Positions 17,769 through 27,858 of a stretch of DNA of 64,000 nucleotides are shown piece after piece. Location of the stretch: assembly GCA_963776935.1 (NCBI GenBank), contig CAVZOP010000015.1, positions 496,001-560,000 on the forward strand. Reading direction: 5' to 3'. The first letter of the stretch is position 1. The number at the start of each line of letters is the position of its first letter. This DNA comes from JALOLG01 sp963776935 (lineage in GTDB: Bacteria; Actinomycetota; Acidimicrobiia; Acidimicrobiales; Ilumatobacteraceae). Made by a program: the position numbers and the translations under genes. The notes under the pieces were generated by a model. It was not told the origin of the DNA. It saw only the letters and a program-made list of their open reading frames with translations, and made no database searches.

Positions 17769-18925
17769 TCACAGGTCGAGATCGACGTAGATGGCGGCGT
17801 GGTCGGACGCGGCGTGGCGCGCCGCGACGAGGTCGGGATAGACGGTCCACAGGCTGGGTGGGTTGACGTTCGTCGGGGTGCCCCACAGGCCGCGACGTTC
17901 GATGCCGCCGCCGGTGACGCGTGCGGCGAGTGCCGGCGAGACGAGGATGTAGTCGAGCCGGTTGCGGTGACTGCACGACTGGAACGTGCCAGGCCGTGGT
18001 CCGGGGTCGAACGAAGGCAGCGTGGCGACATCGACGAGCGGGCCGTCCGCATCGAGCAGCGGCCCGAGGTTGGCGGATGGTTGGCCGCCCGAGGTGTTGC
18101 CTTCGTTGAGGTCACCGAGCACGACCAGGTTCGTGGCGCCCGCGGCGATGCAGCGTGTCGACGATCGAGCGGACCCCGGCCGCTTGCCGGGAGCGCTTCG
18201 GCCCGCCACCACCGCCGGATTGGCTCTTGAAGTGGTTGACGAGCACCCACAGGTCGGCGCCGGACGCCGAGCTCGCATCGGAACTGCGGGCAGTCGCGGC
18301 CGAACAGGAGATCACCCGACACCGAGTCGGCGACGTCGACGTTCGAGCGCATCTCCACGATGTCGATGGCGGGGGTCGGTCATCACGCCGACGTCGATGC
18401 CGCGGGGATCGTTGCCGTCGATCAGCATGCAATGCCCGTACCGGCCGGCGAGCAGTTCGGTGTTGAACCGGTCGAGGGCGGGACGGTCCTCCGCTTCGAC
18501 GACGGCGACGATGTCGGCGGCGACGTCGTTGATGACGCGGGCGGTCATGCGAATGGCGGTCTCGTCGACGGTCTCCGTGGCCAGCTCGAGCCAGCCGATC
18601 CACGATCCCCGTCCCGACGCGACGATCTCGATCCCGGATGCCTCGCGGTCGACGTCGAAGCTGCCGCGGTTGGCACGGAGGAACGCCCAGCGCGGGTTGC
18701 GGGCCGGGTTGCGATGGACCGTGCCGCCCGTGCGCCGGTACACGTCGACCTTGACGAGCAGCTCGATCAGACGGGCCTTGTCGGACGCCGTGTAGACCGC
18801 CTTGGCGATGCGGCGGTTGAACTCTTCGTAGGCCTCGAGGATCGGTCGACCCGTGCCCACGTCGGCAGGTTCAGCGCCCGCGGCCTGGCGAACAGGTTCT
18901 CCACATTGAACGATGCAATCCTCAC
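17769..18925 (-). CDS. Endonuclease/exonuclease/phosphatase family protein (about four frameshifts)
   Basis: About 385 codons from GTG 18925 (VRIASFNVENLF, the family's opening strand). In order: RPILEAYEEFNRRIAKAVY, ADIVAVVEAEDRPALDRFN (catalytic Glu), GHCMLIDGNDPRGIDVGVMT, DLWVLVNHFKSQSGGG, NLVVLGDLNEGN (the D-x-N motif), RLDYILVSPAL and the closing SDHAAIYVDLDL. These are all the metal-binding and catalytic motifs of the DNase I/EEP fold. Breaks lie near 18860, 18365, 18280 and 18150; each restores to a conserved motif, so indel errors are more likely than decay. Substrate (DNA, lipid phosphate or other) is not evident. No signal peptide is seen at the chosen start. It is convergent with the RibA-RibD gene and divergent from the alpha/beta hydrolase. 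Confidence 0.85.
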
Positions 18926-18987
18926 CGTCGCGCCCACCTCTCCATGAACACGATGACGTGGCGAGACGAGAAATACCATGGACGCTC

Positions 18988-19771
18988 GTGCCCACGACCA
19001 CTACTCCCGCCGGTGTCACGGTCCACTACGAGGTGACCGGTGACGGACCGCCAGTGGCACTGGTACACGGACTGTCTGAATCGGGCGAGGTGTGGGCACC
19101 GATCACCGATCGATTGTCTGGGTCCAAGCGCGTCGTGGTCGTCGACCTTCCCGGCCACGGACGGTCCAGCGCGTCGGGGTCGTACGACATCGTCGACCTG
19201 GCCGCCGATGTCGCCGCGGTCATCACCGCCGAGGGGCTGGACGACGTGCGCGTGGTCGGGCATTCGCTCGGAGGTGCCGTGGTGTCCGCACTCGCGGCGA
19301 GCAGCTTCCCGGTCCGTTCGGTCGTGAACGTCGATCAGTCGCTGAAGCTCGACGACTTCCAGGATGGGTTGCAGGTGGCCTCGTCGGCGCTGCGCGATCC
19401 GGCGTCGTTCCCGACGGTGATGAACACGATGTTCGACTCGATGACCGGCGACGTCCTCGACGCGTCCGAACGCGAGCGTCTGACAGGCGTTGCGGCATCT
19501 GCGCCAGGACGTCGTCCTCGGCGTCTGGTCGGCCGTTCTCGACTCGACGGGCGACGCACTCGCGGCGCGGATCGAAGCGATGGCCCGCGCCATCCGATGC
19601 CCGTACCTGGCGATCCACGGGATCGATCCCGGGCCGACCTACGCGGCGTGGCTCGCCGGCCTCGTGCCGAGTGCCGTCGTCGAGGTGTGGGACGGCGTCG
19701 GCCACTATCCGCAACTGGTCGATCCCGACCGGTTCGTGAGTCGGGTCGAGACGTTCTGGGACGGGGACTGA
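18988..19771 (+). CDS. Alpha/beta hydrolase (one frameshift)
   Basis: About 260 aa from GTG 18988 (VPTTTTPAGVTVHYEVTGDG). The oxyanion region is PPVALVHGLSESGEVW, the nucleophile elbow is VVGHSLGGAVVSALA (Ser of GHSLG), and the acid is probably in LAIHGIDPGPTYAAW. The catalytic histidine is in WDGVGHYPQLVDPDRF. The frame breaks near 19490, where ERERLTGV should run on into LRQDVVLGVWSAVLDSTGD. This is a typical single-domain esterase/haloperoxidase-like hydrolase; the substrate is unknown. It is divergent from the EEP gene and convergent with the lipoprotein gene across an imperfect hairpin. Confidence 0.85.
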
Positions 19772-19811
19772 CCGGGCGTCACCAGGATCACTCAGGCGGC
19801 GACCAGTCAGT
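19767..19811. terminator. Imperfect hairpin between converging genes
   Basis: ACTGACCGGGCGTCACC (19767-19783) pairs with GGCGGCGACCAGTCAGT (19795-19811), about 13 of 17 positions. It spans the stop codons of both converging genes. It is weaker than the other two hairpins noted at converging gene ends. Confidence 0.45.
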
Positions 19812-20547
19812 TGACGAAGAAGAACACGACCCCGCCAGGGACGTTGCTCTGGTCGGCGTTCGGGTCGAAACCGACGAAGCTCCCCTCGAACAGCTCGGCG
19901 GCGGTGACCGCGTAGTAGATCCACCCTTCGGCCGAGCCGCCCGCGAATGTCTCGGGCTGGTCGGTGAGCATGTCGCGCTGCGGCTTGCAGCACGGCGACA
20001 CGTCGCCGACGATCGTCTCCGTGGGACTGACGAGGTTGACCTTCAGCTTGCGCGGGTCACCTGCACCCTGACCGTTGTACACGGCCTTCAACCGCAGCCG
20101 CGAGTACACCTTGCCGTCGCCGGCTGCCTCGTTGTTGGGGCTGAGAAACGCCACCAAGTCACTGACGTTCGGCTCGAACGCAACCACCGTGTACGTCCAG
20201 TCCCCGGCCGGTACCGGCTCGCCGAGCGGATGTGGGTTCTCCCGTGATCCCGGCGCAGGAGGCAACGTCGTCGTCGGCGCGGCGGTCGTGGATGACGGCG
20301 TCGACGGCGCTGTCGACGTGTCCGTCGGATCGACCGAGTCGGAAGGCGTGGCGCCACCGTCGGTGTCGGGGGTGGTGTTGAGCGCCTCCAGTTGGGCGCG
20401 GAGCGCTTCGTTCTCCTCCTCAAGCTCCGCCACCCGCTCGACGAGATCGGAGTCGCCGCCGGAACCGCATGCCGCGAGGAGCAGACAGGCGGCGACGCCC
20501 AGCGCGACACCTCCTCGTCGAGCGACGGCTCCCCCGCCGATCGACAT
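19807..20547 (-). CDS. Lipoprotein with coiled coil, linker and DUF4352-like domain
   Basis: 246 aa from ATG 20547. A signal peptide ends in the lipobox LLLAACGS (Cys about 26), so the mature protein should be lipid-anchored outside the membrane. After it comes a short coiled coil (LVERVAELEEENEALRAQLE), then a Thr/Ser/Pro-rich linker (about residues 57-95, TDTSTAPSTPSSTTAAPTTT). The C-terminal domain begins ENPHPLGEPVPAGDWTYTVV, similar to the opening of DUF4352/telokin-like extracellular domains, and contains a CC pair (VSPCCKPQ). The family often has roles in the cell envelope, but no function is assigned. It lies just upstream of, and opposite to, the polysaccharide locus. Confidence 0.72.
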   Translation of the reverse strand: MSIGGGAVARRGGVALGVAACLLLAACGSGGDSDLVERVAELEEENEALRAQLEALNTTPDTDGGATPSDSVDPTDTSTAPSTPSSTTAAPTTTLPPAPGSRENPHPLGEPVPAGDWTYTVVAFEPNVSDLVAFLSPNNEAAGDGKVYSRLRLKAVYNGQGAGDPRKLKVNLVSPTETIVGDVSPCCKPQRDMLTDQPETFAGGSAEGWIYYAVTAAELFEGSFVGFDPNADQSNVPGGVVFFFVN

Positions 20548-20619
20548 GACGGCGACCATAGCGCGCGCCGTCAACGCGGTCCCGACGGGCCAGCGGACAC
20601 CACTCGAGGACGGGCCGTG

Positions 20620-20648
20620 TTGCATTATGAGGACGCAGCATCGAGAAT
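20620..20648 (+). promoter_or_regulatory. Possible promoter of the polysaccharide operon
   Basis: TTGCAT (20620-20625), a 17-nt spacer, then GAGAAT (20643-20648), about 33 bp before the GTG start of the PglF-like gene. Both boxes are weak matches to sigma-70-type consensus, so this is a suggestion only. Confidence 0.25.
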
Positions 20649-20681
20649 TGCTGCCACCAGTTCGGAAGGGCGGACGGTACT

Positions 20682-22604
20682 GTGGATTGGGGACGTTCTC
20701 TGGGGGGACGCGGGGCATCTTGGGTCGGCGGCCGTGGCCCGCGTTCGCCACTCCTCGTAGCGTCGCGGCTACGAATCGGCGTGCCGTTGACACTGCTCGA
20801 CGCGATGTTGGTGGCCGGTTCGTACGTGTCACTGCTCGCCGTGCGGTTCGGCGGTCAGATCCCGAGCGCGTACTCGCATCGCATGTTCCAGTGCCTCCCC
20901 GTCGTGGTCGGCGTCCACATCATCTCGAACCTGGCCTGGGGGCTGTACGGGCAGATCTGGCGGCACGCCAGCATTGCCGAGGCACGGCGCGTGGTCCTGG
21001 CCGGCCTCACCGCGGGAGCGATCATCTACCCGATCGATCCACTCGACTCGTTCCCGGTTCCCCGCTCGGTGGCCCTGCTGGCGGCCGTGGTCGCGACGAT
21101 GTTCATGGGACTCGTACGGTTCCAGGCCCGGCTGTTCAGCTGGCGGCGCAAGGTCGACCGCACGGGCACGCCCGTCGCCGTCGTGGGCGCCGGGCTCCCC
21201 GGAGCGTCGATCATCCGCGAGATGGCCAGGTCACCGATGAGCCGCCGGTACCCGGTCGTGGTCGTCGACGACGATGTCCGCACGCACGGCCGCTCGTTGC
21301 TCGGCGTCCCGGTGGTCGGGTCCGTCGCCAACCTCGACCGGGCCGTCGAGCGGTACCGGGCGCGCGAGGTCCTCGTCGCCGATCCAGGCGCCGACCAGAC
21401 GCTGCTGCGGACGGCGATGGAGGCCGCCGAGCGGGCCAAGGTGCCCGTCAAGGTGTTCCCGCCGGTCCACGAGCTCCTGACCGCCGAGCCGTCGGTGCGC
21501 GACGTCCGCGAACTGCAGATCGACGACCTGCTCGGGCGCCAGCAGGTCGTCACCGACCGCGACAGCATCCGCGCCACGCTCGCCGGGCGCCGGGTCCTGA
21601 TCACCGGTGCCGGCGGTTCGATCGGCTCGGAGATCTCGGCCCAGGTCGCGACGTATGGCCCCGCCCTGCTGGCCCTGCTCGATCACGACGAGACCCATCT
21701 GCACGAGCTGGCGGCGCGCATGCCGACCTCGGTCAACCTGCAGCTCGTGCTCACCGACATCCGCGACCGTGTCCGGCTGCAGTCGGTGTTCGAGCGGCTA
21801 CGGCCCGAGGTGGTGTTCCACGCCGCCGCCCACAAGCACGTCCCGCTGCTCGAGGCGGACCCGGTCGAAGCGATCAAGACCAACGTGTGGGGCACCGAGA
21901 ACGTCCTCCAGTCGGCCAGTTCCGTGTCCGTGGAGCGGCTGGTGTTCATCTCGTCCGACAAGGCCGTGCGCCCGAGCAACGTCCTCGGTCGCACGAAGCA
22001 CATCGGCGAACAGCTCGTCGTCGCCCGCGCACCCGAAGGCGCGCGGTGGTGCTCGGTGCGCTTCGGGAACGTGATCGGCAGCCGCGGCAGCGTCATCCCG
22101 ACGTTTGCCGCGCAGATCGCGAGTGGCGGCCCCGTCACCGTCACCGATCCCCACATGACCAGGTACTTCATGAGTGTGTACGAGGCGGTGACGCTCGCCC
22201 TCCAGGCCGCCACCTTCTCCGAGGGCGGAGAGATCTTCATGCTGAACGTCGGCGAGCAGGTGAACGTCCTCGAGCTCGCCGAACGCATGATCCGGCTCTC
22301 GGGACGCGTCGTCGGTGACGAGATCCGGATCGAATTCGTCGGGGCCCGCCCAGGTGAGAAACTCTCCGAGCAGTTGCAGGACATCGACGAGGAGGCACAT
22401 CCCACGGATCACCCGGCCATCACCCGCTTGGTCCCGATCGCCCTCGGCGGAGATCGTTTGGACCGCACGGTCGATGAACTCGGCCTGCTGGCCGCGCGCG
22501 GCCATGATGACGAGGTGCGTCTGCTGCTCGACGAGCTCACCATCACAGATGCCGAACCCGCCACGCGGGTGGCACCGATGATCCCGTTCGGGGGCACGGC
22601 CTAG
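20682..22604 (+). CDS. Membrane-anchored NDP-sugar 4,6-dehydratase (PglF/FlaA1/CapD family)
   Basis: 640 aa from GTG 20682. Four membrane helices span about residues 35-150, followed by a CoA-binding-like Rossmann (TPVAVVGAGLPGASIIREMA) and then the catalytic short-chain dehydrogenase domain. That domain has the NAD loop VLITGAGGSIGSEISAQ (about 305-320), FHAAAHKHVPLLE, and the variant catalytic motif SSDKAVRPSN (about 423) in place of SYK-YxxxK. RFGNVIGSRGSVIP and the end domain GARPGEKLSEQLQD are diagnostic. Members convert UDP-GlcNAc to the 4-keto-6-deoxy sugar. With the DegT aminotransferase and the PglC-like transferase in this locus, the product may be a bacillosamine-type amino sugar. 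The stop codon TAG is directly followed by the ATG of the next gene. Confidence 0.92.
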   Translation: MDWGRSLGGRGASWVGGRGPRSPLLVASRLRIGVPLTLLDAMLVAGSYVSLLAVRFGGQIPSAYSHRMFQCLPVVVGVHIISNLAWGLYGQIWRHASIAEARRVVLAGLTAGAIIYPIDPLDSFPVPRSVALLAAVVATMFMGLVRFQARLFSWRRKVDRTGTPVAVVGAGLPGASIIREMARSPMSRRYPVVVVDDDVRTHGRSLLGVPVVGSVANLDRAVERYRAREVLVADPGADQTLLRTAMEAAERAKVPVKVFPPVHELLTAEPSVRDVRELQIDDLLGRQQVVTDRDSIRATLAGRRVLITGAGGSIGSEISAQVATYGPALLALLDHDETHLHELAARMPTSVNLQLVLTDIRDRVRLQSVFERLRPEVVFHAAAHKHVPLLEADPVEAIKTNVWGTENVLQSASSVSVERLVFISSDKAVRPSNVLGRTKHIGEQLVVARAPEGARWCSVRFGNVIGSRGSVIPTFAAQIASGGPVTVTDPHMTRYFMSVYEAVTLALQAATFSEGGEIFMLNVGEQVNVLELAERMIRLSGRVVGDEIRIEFVGARPGEKLSEQLQDIDEEAHPTDHPAITRLVPIALGGDRLDRTVDELGLLAARGHDDEVRLLLDELTITDAEPATRVAPMIPFGGTA

Positions 22605-24409
22605 ATGGAGCCGCTGGCGTACGCGCAGATCGCGCGTCGATGGTGGTGGCTGATCGCCGGGCTCGTGGTTGCCGCGCTGGGGATCGTGTACGTCACGACG
22701 CCGGCCCGCTTCGTCGACCACTACGAGGCAACCCACGTGCTGCTCGTCGAGGACACTGGCGACTCGAGCAGGAGCGCCGCCGCGAACCCCGAGATCGTCG
22801 CCCTCTGGGCGAGGGAGACCGAGGTGCTCGAGCGGGCCGCAGCGGCGATCGGTCCGGCGGTGAACCCCGAGCGGCTCGGTCGCGACATCGAGGTCAGGAC
22901 CAACCGGAACGTCGGCACGGTGTCGATCACGGCGACCGACCTCGATCCCTCACGCGCGGCGTTGAAGGCAAACACGGTCGCCGCCGAGACCGTCGCCTTT
23001 CTCTCCGAACGCGAGGCAGCGCGCCAACTCGAGGTCGAGGCCGAACTCGACACACAGGAGCAGTCGCTGCGCGAGCGAATCTCCGCCCTCGACGCAGTGA
23101 TCGCCACCAACCCGCCGGACGTCGAGACCCAAACGGCCGAGCGCGACGCGCTCATCCGCCAGCTGGGTTCGGTGCTCGAAGCGCAGGACGCGGAGGCGTC
23201 GACGGTGGTCTACACGACGATCGACGAGGCCGATCGCGGCACCAAGCAGGACCGCCTGCCAGGCACGAGGAGTCGCGCGCGAGCGGATGGCGCTCGCCGC
23301 CGCCGTCGCGCTCGTCCTCGGGTTCGGCCTGGCCCTCACGCTCGACCGCTCCGACACGCGAGTTCGGACCCGACGGAGCGCCGAGGAGCACTTCGGTCTG
23401 CCCGTCATCGCCGAAGTCGTCAAGTTCCCGTTCTGGTCGCGCTGGCGCAAGCTGGTGGTCGTCCGCCAGCCCGACACCGCCGTCGCCGAGTCGTACCGGA
23501 CGTTGCGTACCGCCCTGATGCTCCTCGAGCCCGAAGTCGATCCGCAATGGAGTGCGGGTGATCCGCCGCCCGCCACCCGCGACCGCTCGGGTCGCGGTGA
23601 GGTGATCATGATCACGTCGGCCGGCAGCGGCGACGGCAAGACGACAACCGTGTCGAACCTGGCGGCCGCCTACGGCGAGAGCGGCTACTCGGTGCTCATG
23701 CTCAGCTTCGACCTGCAGCGGGTCCGTGACCGCCAGCGGTCGCGTTCCGGCCGCCCGCCCGGCGTCACCGAGTATCTCGCCGCCCAGACGCCGATCCCGC
23801 TCGCCCAGCTGGTCACCGGCACCAACGTGCACGGGGTCAGCATGGTGGGCATCGGCAACGCCGCCCGCCCGCCGGGCGGCCAGCTCGCCGACCAACAGCG
23901 GCTGATCGACGAGGCCCGGGCGCCTCGCCGACGTCGTCCTGATCGACACCGCACCGTTGCTGGCGTCGAGCATCAACCGCGAGTTGGCGACGATGGTCGA
24001 CGGCGTGGTCGCGCTGTGCCGCGTCGGTCGCACCACCGTTTCCCAGGCCGAGCGCTGTGGTGACCTGCTCGCCCAGATCCGTGCCCCAGCGATCGGCGTG
24101 GTGATGACGGGTGTCACGGCGCCGGAAGGCTCGACGTACTTCGCCTACTGGACGCTGCGCCGCGATCGCCGGAGCGAGACGACCACGTTGCCCGACGGCG
24201 CGGCTTCCACCCCGCCCTCGCCGGCCGTCCCACCCGCAACGCCGGCCGAAGCGGTGCCGGTCGGGTCGAGCGGGCGGTCGGAAAGCGCACGCCGTCGGCC
24301 ACGCCCCCCGGTCCGGGCGGGCGGAGCCGACCCCGAGGGTTCGCCGCCAACCGAGAACGGTCATGTCCGCGAGTCGGCGTCGCGCGACGTCCCGGTCGAC
24401 GACCGGTGA
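22605..24409 (+). CDS. Wzz-like chain-length regulator with BY-kinase-like ATPase domain (two frameshifts)
   Basis: About 600 codons. A Wzz-type N-terminus has one membrane helix (WWWLIAGLVVAALGIVYV), a periplasmic coiled-coil region (AARQLEVEAELDTQEQSLRE) and a second helix (ALAAAVALVLGFGLALTL). The ATPase domain follows, with Walker A TSAGSGDGKTTTVSNLA, a second aspartate motif LMLSFDLQR and Walker B VVLIDTAPLLASS. Frame breaks lie near 23270 and 23920. Family members control polysaccharide chain length and are often autophosphorylating tyrosine kinases. Here the C-terminal tail is Pro/Ser/Arg-rich with no tyrosine cluster, so classic autophosphorylation is doubtful. It is the second gene of the dehydratase operon. 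Confidence 0.85.
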
Positions 24410-24421
24410 CGGGGTGATGCG

Positions 24422-25597
24422 GTGACGCTGCTCGCGCTGCTCGGCGGAGAACCCGCGTTTCCGGACGGACTTCGATTCGCGCGTCCGGCCGGGCCACCAC
24501 TCGAACGCGTCGTCGCCCGGCTCGAGCCGTCGTACGAGCGCGGGATCCTGACCAATGGCCCACTCGTGCGCGAGCTCGAGGCGCAAGTCGCTGATCGCCT
24601 CGGGGTCAGCCATGTGGTCGCCGTCTCGTCGTGCACCGCCGGCCTGATGCTCACCCTCCAGGCGCTCGTGCCCGAGGGGCGACCGGTCGTGATGCCGAGC
24701 TTCACGTTCGCGGCGACGGCGCACGCGGCGGCCTGGGTGGGCGGTGTCCCTCGGTTCGCCGAGTGCGGCGCCGACGACTTCCTGCTCGACGTCGACGACG
24801 CGGCATCCCGCCTCGACGGAGCGGCAGCGATCGTCGCCACCCACGTGTTCGGCGCGCCGTGCCATCCCGACCGCATCGAGGAGCTCGGCGCCGCCGCCGG
24901 CGTGCCGGTCGTCTTCGATGCCGCCCACGGCCTCGGCGCGCTCCGCAACGGACGACCGGTGGGCGGTTTCGGAGTGGCCGAGGTGTTCAGCCTCAGCCCG
25001 ACCAAGCTCGTCGTCGCCGGCGAGGGCGGACTCGTGACGACCGGCGACGAGGGACTCGCCGAACGGATCCGGTTGGGTCGCGACTACGGCAACCCGGGGA
25101 ACTACGACACGAAGTTCGCGGGTCTCAACGCCAGGTTGTCGGAGATGCACGCCGCGCTGGCGCTCGAGTCGCTCGAGATCCTCGACGACCACCTCGCCCG
25201 CCGGGCGCACCTCGTCGCCAGGTATCGGGCCCTGCTGGCCGCCGTGCCTGGGATCAGCCCGCAGCATCTGCAGCCCGGTGACGTGTCGACCTACAAGGAC
25301 TTCACCGTCGCCGTCGACGAATCGGCGTTCGGGGTCGACCGCGATGTCCTGGCGCTCGCCCTTCGGGCCGAGGGCATCGACACGCGCAACTACTTCTCGC
25401 CGCCCGTCCATCGTCACGAGGCCTACCGCGGACTGCTCACGCCCGAGCTCCCCCGCACCGACTGGTTGGCGTCTCGCGTCATCAGCCTGCCGCTGTGGCG
25501 GGACCTCGACGAGGAGGCGGTCGAGGCCGTCGCCGACACGATCGCCCGTGTCCACCATGACGCCGACGCCGTCGGACAGCTGCCGAGGTCGGCATGA
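24422..25597 (+). CDS. DegT/DnrJ/EryC1/StrS sugar aminotransferase
   Basis: 391 aa from GTG 24422, 12 bp after the preceding stop. PLP-dependent transaminase of nucleotide-linked keto sugars. Features are HVVAVSSCTAGLMLTLQAL (cofactor phosphate cup), MPSFTFAATAHA, the aspartate in VVFDAAHGLG, and the Schiff-base lysine in FSLSPTKLVVAGEGG (about Lys195). GRDYGNPGNYDTKFAGLNAR and SEMHAALALESLE are family-typical. The best partner is the 4-keto sugar made by the PglF-like dehydratase two genes upstream. It overlaps the next gene by four bases (ATGA, 25594-25597), so they are probably co-translated. Confidence 0.92.
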   Translation: MTLLALLGGEPAFPDGLRFARPAGPPLERVVARLEPSYERGILTNGPLVRELEAQVADRLGVSHVVAVSSCTAGLMLTLQALVPEGRPVVMPSFTFAATAHAAAWVGGVPRFAECGADDFLLDVDDAASRLDGAAAIVATHVFGAPCHPDRIEELGAAAGVPVVFDAAHGLGALRNGRPVGGFGVAEVFSLSPTKLVVAGEGGLVTTGDEGLAERIRLGRDYGNPGNYDTKFAGLNARLSEMHAALALESLEILDDHLARRAHLVARYRALLAAVPGISPQHLQPGDVSTYKDFTVAVDESAFGVDRDVLALALRAEGIDTRNYFSPPVHRHEAYRGLLTPELPRTDWLASRVISLPLWRDLDEEAVEAVADTIARVHHDADAVGQLPRSA

Positions 25598-26551
25598 GGG
25601 CGCTCGTCACCGGCGGCGCCGGTTTCATCGGGTCGCACCTCGTCGGGGCGCTCGTCGCCGACGGCGCCCGCGTCGTCGTGCTCGACGACCTGTCGACCGG
25701 ATCCGCCGAGAACGTGGTGCCCGAGGCCGAACTCGTCGAAGGCGACATCACCGACGTCTCGACGGTCGCCAACGTGATGCGCGGCTGCGACGTCGTGTTC
25801 CACCTCGCCGCGCGCGGCTCGGTCCAGCGCTCGGTCGAGCAACCGCTGGCAACCGACAAGACGAACGTCAGCGGCACGCTCACCGTGCTGTGCGCGGCGC
25901 ACGACGCCGGTGCCGGCCGGGTCGTGCTGTCGTCGTCGTCGTCGGTCTACGGCGGTGCCGGGCAACGCCCGACGCGCGAAGGCCAGCCGTTGCATCCGCG
26001 GTCGCCGTATGCCGTGAGCAAGCTCGCCGGCGAGCACTACGCGAGGGTTTTCGCCGAGCTGCACGGCTTCGAGACGGTCATGCTCCGGTACTTCAACGTG
26101 TTCGGGCCGCGTCGAGCGCGCCGACAGCCAGTACGCCGCGGTGGTCCCCCGCTTCATCGACGCGTTGCGCCGCGGCAATCCCGTCGAGATCCACGGCGAC
26201 GGTCAGCAGAGCCGCGACTTCACGTACGTCACCGACGCGGTCCAGGCCAACCTGCGCGCCGCGACGGCACCCGCCGCGGCATGCGTCGGGCGCGCCTACA
26301 ACATCGCCAGGGGCGAGTCCCACACGGTGCTCGAGCTGCTCGCGTCGCTGGCCGACCTACTGGGCGTCGACGCCATCCCCCACCATGTCGCGAGCCGGCC
26401 CGGCGACGTGCGCCATTCGCAGGCCTCGATCGAGGCCGCCGGCAACGACCTCGGCTTCCGCCCCAGCGGATCGCTCCGCGACGGCCTGGCCGAGACGGTG
26501 GCCTGGTGGAGCCAGACCGTGCCGACAAAGTCGACTGCGTCGTCGTCGTGA
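25594..26551 (+). CDS. NAD-dependent nucleotide-sugar epimerase/dehydratase (one frameshift)
   Basis: About 318 codons. Extended short-chain dehydrogenase: TGGAGFIGSHLVGAL at the N-terminus, VVLDDLSTGSAENV, FHLAARGSVQRSV, the catalytic serine in LSSSSSVYGG, and YxxxK in SPYAVSKLAGEHY. The frame breaks near 26110, at FGP; the downstream frame gives SQYAAVVPRFIDALRRG and the substrate-binding GDGQQSRDFTYVTDAV. Similar proteins are UDP-glucose or UDP-GlcNAc 4-epimerases. Donor specificity cannot be set by eye. It shares a GTGA overlap with the following dehydrogenase gene. Confidence 0.87.
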
Positions 26552-27852
26552 CCGAGCACGTCGACGCCCTCCTGGCCCGCCTCGATCAGCGGCGGGCGCG
26601 TGTCGTCGTGCTCGGGCAGGGCCACGTCGGGTTGCCGGTTGCGATGCGTTCGAGCGCGGTCGGGTTCGCCGTCGTCGGCTTCGACACCGATGCCGAGCGG
26701 GTGGCAGCACTCCGCAGCGGCACGTCGTATGTCATCGACGTGGCCGACGACGAACTGGCAGGCGCGCTCGAGCACGGCTACCGGCCGACCGACGACGCGT
26801 CGGATCTCGAGGCGTTCGACGTCGCCGTGATCACGGTGCCCACCCCCCTGCGGGAGGGTATGCCCGACCTCTCGCACGTCGAGCATGCGGCCCAGCTCGT
26901 GGCCGACTCGTTGCGTCCGGGTGCCCTCGTCGTGCTCGAGTCGACGACCTACCCCGGCACGACGAACGAGCTCGTACGGCCGATCCTCGAACGCTCCGGC
27001 TTGGTCGTCGGCCGCGACTTCTTCCTCGGCTACTCGCCCGAGCGGATCGACCCTGGCAACCCGAGCTGGGGTCTGGTCAACACGCCCAAGGTCGTGTCGG
27101 GCGTCGACGAGCCATCGCTGCACTGCGTCGAGGTGTTCTACGAGGCGCTCGTCGACAAGGTGGTGCCCGTCGGTTCCCCCGCCGAGGCCGAGCTGGTCAA
27201 GCTCCTCGAGAACACGTTCCGGCACGTCAACATCGCGCTCGTCAACGAACTGGCGATGTACGCCTCGGAACTGGGCATCGACATCTGGAGCGCGATCGAC
27301 GCCGCATCGACCAAGCCGTTCGGGTACCTCCGCTTCACGCCCGGTCCCGGCGTCGGGGGACACTGCCTGCCGATCGACCCGTCGTTCCTGTCGTGGCGTG
27401 TGAAGCACACCCTCGGTCGCACGTTCCGGTTCGTCGAACTGGCGAACGACGTCAACGAGCACATGCCCGACTACGTCGTGACGCGGATCATGACGCTCCT
27501 GAACCGTCACGGGCTGGCAGTTCGCAACAGCCGGATCCTCGTCCTCGGGCTCAGCTACAAGGCGGGGACGTCCGACTGGCGCGAATCGCCGTCGCTGGCG
27601 GTCGTCGAGCGGCTGCTCGCACTCGGTGCCAACGTGAGGGCGTGGGAGCCACACCTCCCGCCGGTCGGCCTCCCGCAGCTGCCGGTCCCCGTCGTGCCCT
27701 GCAGCGTCGACGAGATCGCCGCCGCCGATCTGGTGGTCGTGCTCGTCGAACATCCCGAGCTGCCCCTCGACGACATCGCCGAACGAGCCCGACTCGTCCT
27801 CGACACGCGCGGTTGCCTGCGGGACCGCACGTTCGAGGGCGAACTTCTCTGA
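26548..27852 (+). CDS. Nucleotide-sugar (UDP-HexNAc-type) 6-dehydrogenase
   Basis: 434 aa from GTG 26548, whose GTG overlaps the upstream TGA. Oxidises a UDP-sugar to its uronic acid with NAD. The NAD loop is VVVLGQGHVGLPVAMRSS, with TVPTPLREGMPDLSHVE and ESTTYPGTTNELVRPILE. FLGYSPERIDPGN and the active-site cysteine in GVGGHCLPID (about Cys272) are present, and the C-terminal UDP-binding domain begins RILVLGLSYKAGTSDWRESP. The pattern (SPER, GGHCxPID) fits the WecC/WbpA group acting on UDP-GlcNAc or ManNAc rather than UDP-glucose. It implies an acidic sugar in the polymer. The stop is six bases from the stop of the convergent membrane protein gene. Confidence 0.92.
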   Translation: MTEHVDALLARLDQRRARVVVLGQGHVGLPVAMRSSAVGFAVVGFDTDAERVAALRSGTSYVIDVADDELAGALEHGYRPTDDASDLEAFDVAVITVPTPLREGMPDLSHVEHAAQLVADSLRPGALVVLESTTYPGTTNELVRPILERSGLVVGRDFFLGYSPERIDPGNPSWGLVNTPKVVSGVDEPSLHCVEVFYEALVDKVVPVGSPAEAELVKLLENTFRHVNIALVNELAMYASELGIDIWSAIDAASTKPFGYLRFTPGPGVGGHCLPIDPSFLSWRVKHTLGRTFRFVELANDVNEHMPDYVVTRIMTLLNRHGLAVRNSRILVLGLSYKAGTSDWRESPSLAVVERLLALGANVRAWEPHLPPVGLPQLPVPVVPCSVDEIAAADLVVVLVEHPELPLDDIAERARLVLDTRGCLRDRTFEGELL

Positions 27853-27858
27853 GTCGGT

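Noticed and set aside
17769..18925. Calling the EEP gene, thrC, hom, cysD and others pseudogenes
   Set aside because: The breaks are single-base, evenly spread, and hit essential genes whose sequence is otherwise fully conserved. Sequencing error is the simpler cause.
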